From an uncultured Bacteroidales bacterium (GTDB taxonomy: Bacteria; Bacteroidota; Bacteroidia; Bacteroidales; F082), in contig CAJOIS010000010.1 of assembly GCA_905234645.1 (NCBI GenBank), positions 1-64,000 of the forward strand: DNA of 64,000 nucleotides, given 5' to 3'. Position 1 is the first letter of the stretch; each line of letters starts with the position of its first letter. Shown piece after piece: positions 60,496 to 64,000 of this stretch. Under the pieces are notes generated by a model, which did not search any database, had not been told where the DNA came from, and worked only from the letters and a program-made list of their open reading frames with translations. Made by a program: the position numbers and the translations under genes.

Positions 60496-63111
60496 TTAAA
60501 TCATTTCTTTAAGCATCTGCATTGCCTTCGGCAGGCCATCGGCGTTGCGGCCGCCAGCCACGCAGAGGGTCTTCTGTCCGCCGCCACCGCCTTGGATTTC
60601 CTTGGCCACCTCGCGAATGAGCTTGGTGGCATCCAAGTCTTTGGCATCGGCGAAGCTCTCGGGTAACAGCAGGCAGAGCGAAGGCTTGCCTTCGGCCACG
60701 GAGCCGAGGATGGCGATGGTGCTTTCGTTCATCTGTTTGAGCAGCAGGGCGATGTTGCGCAGCTGGTCGCCACCGCAGGGCAGGGTCTCCATGATGAGCT
60801 TGTAGCCTTCGTGGTCGACAGCCTTCTCGTGGAGCTTCTCGGCCATGGCTTGGGCTTTCTCTTGCATCAGGTGCTCCACCTCTTTCTTCAAGGCAGAGTT
60901 CTGCTCGTTGAGCGAGGTGACAGCCTTGACCAGGTCGGGCGACTTGACACATTCGCGCAGGCGACCGATGAGGTTAAGTTGCTCGTCGAGGTATTGTTCC
61001 ACAGCCTCGCCTGTGATGGCCTCGATGCGGCGGATGCCCGCTGCAATGGCGCCTTCCGTGACGATCTTGAAGCAACCGATGTTGCCCGTGGCGCTGGTGT
61101 GGCAGCCACCGCAGAGTTCCATGGAGAAGTCCTTGTCGAAGACCACCACGCGCACCTTGTCTCCATATTTCTCGCCAAACAATGCCGTTGCACCCATGGC
61201 CTTGGCCTCGTCAATCGGGATCTCGGCATAGGTCACGTTCGGGATGTTCTCACGAATCTTCTGGTTGACGATCTTCTCCACTTGGCGGATTTCCTCTGGA
61301 GTCATCTTGGCGAAGTGGCTGAAGTCGAAGCGCAGGCGCTGGTCGTCGACCAACGATCCCTTTTGCTCCACATGCGAGCCCAGCACTTGTCTCAAAGCGG
61401 CATGCATCAGGTGCGTTGCGCTGTGGTTGTTGGCGATGCGCTGACGACGTGCCGCGTCAATGGCAGCGGTGAAGGTCACCTCGGGATTCTGAGGCAGCAG
61501 TTCAGTGATATGGATGACTAGGTTGTTCTCCTTGATGGTGTTCACGATCTTGATGGTCTCGTTTTCGGAAGTCAAGGTGCCGGTGTCGCCCACCTCACCG
61601 CCCATCTCGGCATAGAACGGGGTCTTGTCGAGGACGATCTCGAAGTGGGTCTTTTTCTTGGCCACCACCTCGCGGAAACGCAGGATGTGGCTCTCGCAGC
61701 TCATGTCGGTGTAGCCGATAAATTCGGTGGGCTGCTCGCTCTCATTCACCACGACCCAGTCGCCATTGGCTTTCTCGGCAGCCTTGCGTGAACGGTTCTT
61801 CTGCTCTTCGAGGTTGGCCTTGAAGCCATCCATGTCGACGTTGATGTCCTTTTCAGTAGCCATCAGTTGGGTGAGGTCGATAGGGAATCCGAAGGTGTCG
61901 AACAGCTCGAAAGCGAAGTTGCCATCGATGTCCTGATTGGGATGTTGCTCCACATAGCCCTCAAAACGCTTAATGCCTTGCGCCAAGGTGCGCAGGAACG
62001 AGGCTTCTTCTTCGCGGATGACCTTGCTTACCAACTCTTGCTGTGACTTCATTTCGGGGAAGTTGTGTTCCATCTGTTGCACCAGGATGGGCAACAGCTT
62101 GTAGACAAACGGCTCCTCAAAGCCGAGGAAGGTGAAACCATAGCGCACGGCACGACGCAACACGCGGCGGATGACGTAGCCGGCGCCGTTGTTGGAGGGC
62201 AGCTGTCCGTCGGCGATGGCGAAGCTCACGGCACGCAGGTGGTCGGCGACGACACGCATGGCGACATCAGTCTTCTTGGCCTTGCCGTATTCTATGCCCG
62301 ACATCTTGGCGATTTCTTGGATGATGGGTTGGAAGACATCGGTATCGTAGTTGGAGGTCTTGCCTTGCAGCACGCGGACGAGGCGCTCGAAGCCCATGCC
62401 CGTGTCGACGTGCTTGGCGGGGAGTTCCACCAGATGACCATCGGCCATGCGGTTGTATTGCATGAACACGAGGTTCCAAATCTCAATCACCTGCGGGTCG
62501 TCCATGTTGACGAGGTCGCGGCCAGGGATTTGCTTACGGGCAGCATCATCGCGCAGGTCGATGTGGATCTCGGAGCAGGGACCGCAGGGACCCGTCTCGC
62601 CCATCTCCCAGAAGTTGTCCTTCTTGTTGCCGTAGATGATGCGGTCCTCGCTGACATGCTCTTTCCAGTAGCCGTAGGCTTCCATATCGGCAGGCTGCCC
62701 GTCCTTCTCGTCGCCGCCAAAGACGGTGACATAGAGTCTGTCCTTGTCGATGTGAACCACCTCAGTGAGGTATTCCCAAGCGTAGGCGATGGCTTCTTTC
62801 TTGAAGTAGTCGCCAAACGACCAGTTGCCCAGCATCTCGAACATAGTGTGGTGGTAGGTGTCGTGGCCGACTTCCTCCAAGTCGTTGTGCTTGCCGGAAA
62901 CGCGGAGACATTTCTGTGTGTCGGCGGCGCGGTTCCACTTGGCGGGCTGGTTGCCCAGGAAGATGTCCTTGAACTGGTTCATGCCGGCATTGGTGAACAT
63001 CAGGGTGGGATCGTTTTTTACCACGATAGGAGAAGAGGGCACGATGGTATGTTGCTTGGAACGGAAGAAGTCCAAGAAACTATTTCTAATTTCGTAAGCG
63101 TTCATTTTCAA
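60496..63111 (-). CDS. alaS: Alanyl-tRNA synthetase
   Basis: The 871-residue synthetase has the class II catalytic domain with TNAGMNQFKDIFLG near residue 37, the editing domain with zinc-binding HSATHLMH near residue 567, CGGCHTSATGNIGCFKI near 671, and a C-Ala domain ending KTLCVAGGRNADG. Length and order are standard. A minus-strand -7 box (complement of 63156-63163, TAACTTTG) lies 44 bases upstream. tRNA-Ala(CGC) in this window is a likely substrate. Confidence 0.96.
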   Translation of the reverse strand: MKMNAYEIRNSFLDFFRSKQHTIVPSSPIVVKNDPTLMFTNAGMNQFKDIFLGNQPAKWNRAADTQKCLRVSGKHNDLEEVGHDTYHHTMFEMLGNWSFGDYFKKEAIAYAWEYLTEVVHIDKDRLYVTVFGGDEKDGQPADMEAYGYWKEHVSEDRIIYGNKKDNFWEMGETGPCGPCSEIHIDLRDDAARKQIPGRDLVNMDDPQVIEIWNLVFMQYNRMADGHLVELPAKHVDTGMGFERLVRVLQGKTSNYDTDVFQPIIQEIAKMSGIEYGKAKKTDVAMRVVADHLRAVSFAIADGQLPSNNGAGYVIRRVLRRAVRYGFTFLGFEEPFVYKLLPILVQQMEHNFPEMKSQQELVSKVIREEEASFLRTLAQGIKRFEGYVEQHPNQDIDGNFAFELFDTFGFPIDLTQLMATEKDINVDMDGFKANLEEQKNRSRKAAEKANGDWVVVNESEQPTEFIGYTDMSCESHILRFREVVAKKKTHFEIVLDKTPFYAEMGGEVGDTGTLTSENETIKIVNTIKENNLVIHITELLPQNPEVTFTAAIDAARRQRIANNHSATHLMHAALRQVLGSHVEQKGSLVDDQRLRFDFSHFAKMTPEEIRQVEKIVNQKIRENIPNVTYAEIPIDEAKAMGATALFGEKYGDKVRVVVFDKDFSMELCGGCHTSATGNIGCFKIVTEGAIAAGIRRIEAITGEAVEQYLDEQLNLIGRLRECVKSPDLVKAVTSLNEQNSALKKEVEHLMQEKAQAMAEKLHEKAVDHEGYKLIMETLPCGGDQLRNIALLLKQMNESTIAILGSVAEGKPSLCLLLPESFADAKDLDATKLIREVAKEIQGGGGGQKTLCVAGGRNADGLPKAMQMLKEMI

Positions 63112-63155
63112 AAGGTTATATATTGTTATCTTAAAAATTGCTTCAGAAAATCGTG

Positions 63156-63182
63156 CAAAGTTACGTTAAATTTCTATTTTTG
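63156..63182. promoter_or_regulatory. Divergent promoters, alaS and M23 peptidase gene
   Basis: The complement of 63156-63163 reads TAACTTTG (for alaS); 63175-63182 reads TATTTTTG (for the peptidase). The two -7 boxes are 11 bases apart. Confidence 0.6.
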
Positions 63183-63233
63183 CGCAATCAAAATGGATTC
63201 TTAGAATTTTTTTTGACTTGTTTTTAAGTTAAA

Positions 63234-64000
63234 ATGGCAAAACAAAAACGCTACATATTCAATCAGCTGACTCAAAACTTTGAGGTGCTTGAGACTTCAA
63301 AGGCGAAGAAAGTATTACGTTTCTTCTTGGTTTTGCTGGCCGTGTTGGGCATCGCCTTTTTGTTTGCCGTGTTGCTGTTCACCTTCTTCAAGTCGCCGAA
63401 AGAGAAAAGCCAGGCTCGTGAGTTGGAATACATGAAGCTGCAATACGAGATTTTGAACGACCGCCTCGATGACATGGAGGCATTGCTGACCGATATGGAG
63501 CAGCGCGACAACGACCTCTATCGTGTCATGTTTGAGGCCGACCCCATTCCGCGCTTGGTGCGGCGTTCCAGCTTTTCGGATGTCGACCGTTATGCCGGAC
63601 TTTACGGCTACATCAACTCGAATCAGGTAGTGAGTGCCGCCCGTAAGCTCGATGTCATTGCAAGTCAACTGTATCACCAGTCGGTGTCGTACGACACCTT
63701 GTTCGCCTTGGCGCGCAACAAGTCGGATATGCTGGCCCACATTCCAGCCATCTTCCCCTTGAAGGAGATGGATATCAAATACATTTCTTCGTACTTCGGC
63801 TATCGCCCCGACCCCATCTATAAGATTGAGAAGTTCCACAGCGGTATCGATTTTTCGGCGCAAATGGGCACTGAGGCGTATGCTACGGGTGACGGTGTCG
63901 TGTTGGATGTGGAGAATAACGAATGGGGCTATGGCAATATGGTCACCATCGACCATGGTTATGGCTACAAGACCCGTTATGCTCACCTGCAGAAAGCGGC
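63234..64000 (+). CDS. M23-family (LytM) metallopeptidase, 3' truncated by the window
   Basis: The frame is open from the ATG to the window edge (255 codons), so the C-terminus is not seen. Residues about 26-50 are a membrane helix (VLRFFLVLLAVLGIAFLFAV), followed by a coiled-coil stretch (60-100) and, from about 205, a LytM domain with the zinc ligands HSGIDFSA (His and Asp) and, at the edge, YAHLQ for HxH. Such proteins cut or regulate cutting of peptidoglycan. The position opposite alaS gives no further clue. Confidence 0.9.
   Translation, partial: MAKQKRYIFNQLTQNFEVLETSKAKKVLRFFLVLLAVLGIAFLFAVLLFTFFKSPKEKSQARELEYMKLQYEILNDRLDDMEALLTDMEQRDNDLYRVMFEADPIPRLVRRSSFSDVDRYAGLYGYINSNQVVSAARKLDVIASQLYHQSVSYDTLFALARNKSDMLAHIPAIFPLKEMDIKYISSYFGYRPDPIYKIEKFHSGIDFSAQMGTEAYATGDGVVLDVENNEWGYGNMVTIDHGYGYKTRYAHLQKA

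Overview
The window looks like a chromosomal segment of a Bacteroidales-type Bacteroidota genome. The supporting evidence is: two proteins ending in type IX secretion (T9SS) sorting domains, many promoters of the form TTTG-N19/20-TAnnTTTG, Bacteroidota-specific families (DUF2851, HU-CCDC81-SPOR, DUF5723-like, small lipoproteins), and a 6S-like RNA. There is no prophage, transposase, CRISPR array or rRNA operon. Two tRNAs are present, Ala(CGC) and Gln(CTG).

Layout. 1-5.6 kb: the 3' part of a large secreted adhesin-like protein, a sufE-sufT pair and a choline-kinase-like gene. 5.7-15.4 kb: tRNA-Ala, an outer-membrane protein, DUF389 and TrkH membrane proteins, an OxyR-like regulator, free methionine sulfoxide reductase, a metal-type CobW GTPase, a HigBA toxin-antitoxin pair and an alanine/sodium symporter. 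15.5-24.8 kb (minus strand): mfd, an oligopeptide transporter, a subtilisin-like T9SS protease and an acyltransferase. 24.9-29 kb: a TlpA-like lipoprotein, DUF2851 and a 5'-nucleotidase lipoprotein. 29-40.8 kb: a housekeeping run with a coiled-coil gene, zapA, 6S RNA, rny, a radical SAM gene, a glycosyltransferase, tgt, an LptF/G permease, a nucleoside kinase, kdsB, a SPOR protein, trmB and a HerA-like ATPase. 40.9-47 kb: an A+T-richer accessory stretch with a DUF3791/DUF3990 three-gene cassette, an ECF sigma factor with a membrane partner, a CPBP protease, a beta-propeller-like protein and an AAA ATPase behind duplicated operators, ending in a broken pcm. 47.7-64 kb: an oxidoreductase, a sugar transferase, tdk, rsmI, udk, tRNA-Gln, ung-rdgB, a patatin-like outer-membrane protein, alaS and a truncated M23 peptidase.

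The most unusual signal is a set of palindromic dispersed repeats. One family has five copies. Its outer arms differ between copies but pair perfectly within each, around a conserved GTC/CT internal loop. One copy of exactly 57 bp (19 codons) sits in frame inside mfd. Two unrelated palindromes lie inside the reading frames of the DUF2851 gene and the S8 protease. This resembles the in-frame palindromic elements known from Rickettsia. Also notable are an OxyR-like protein with Arg199 and Ser208 in place of the two redox cysteines, a Tgt with no zinc-ligand cysteines, and the DUF3791-DUF3990 cassette with ATGA overlaps at both junctions.

All calls come from reading the sequence and its translations. 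No database search was possible.
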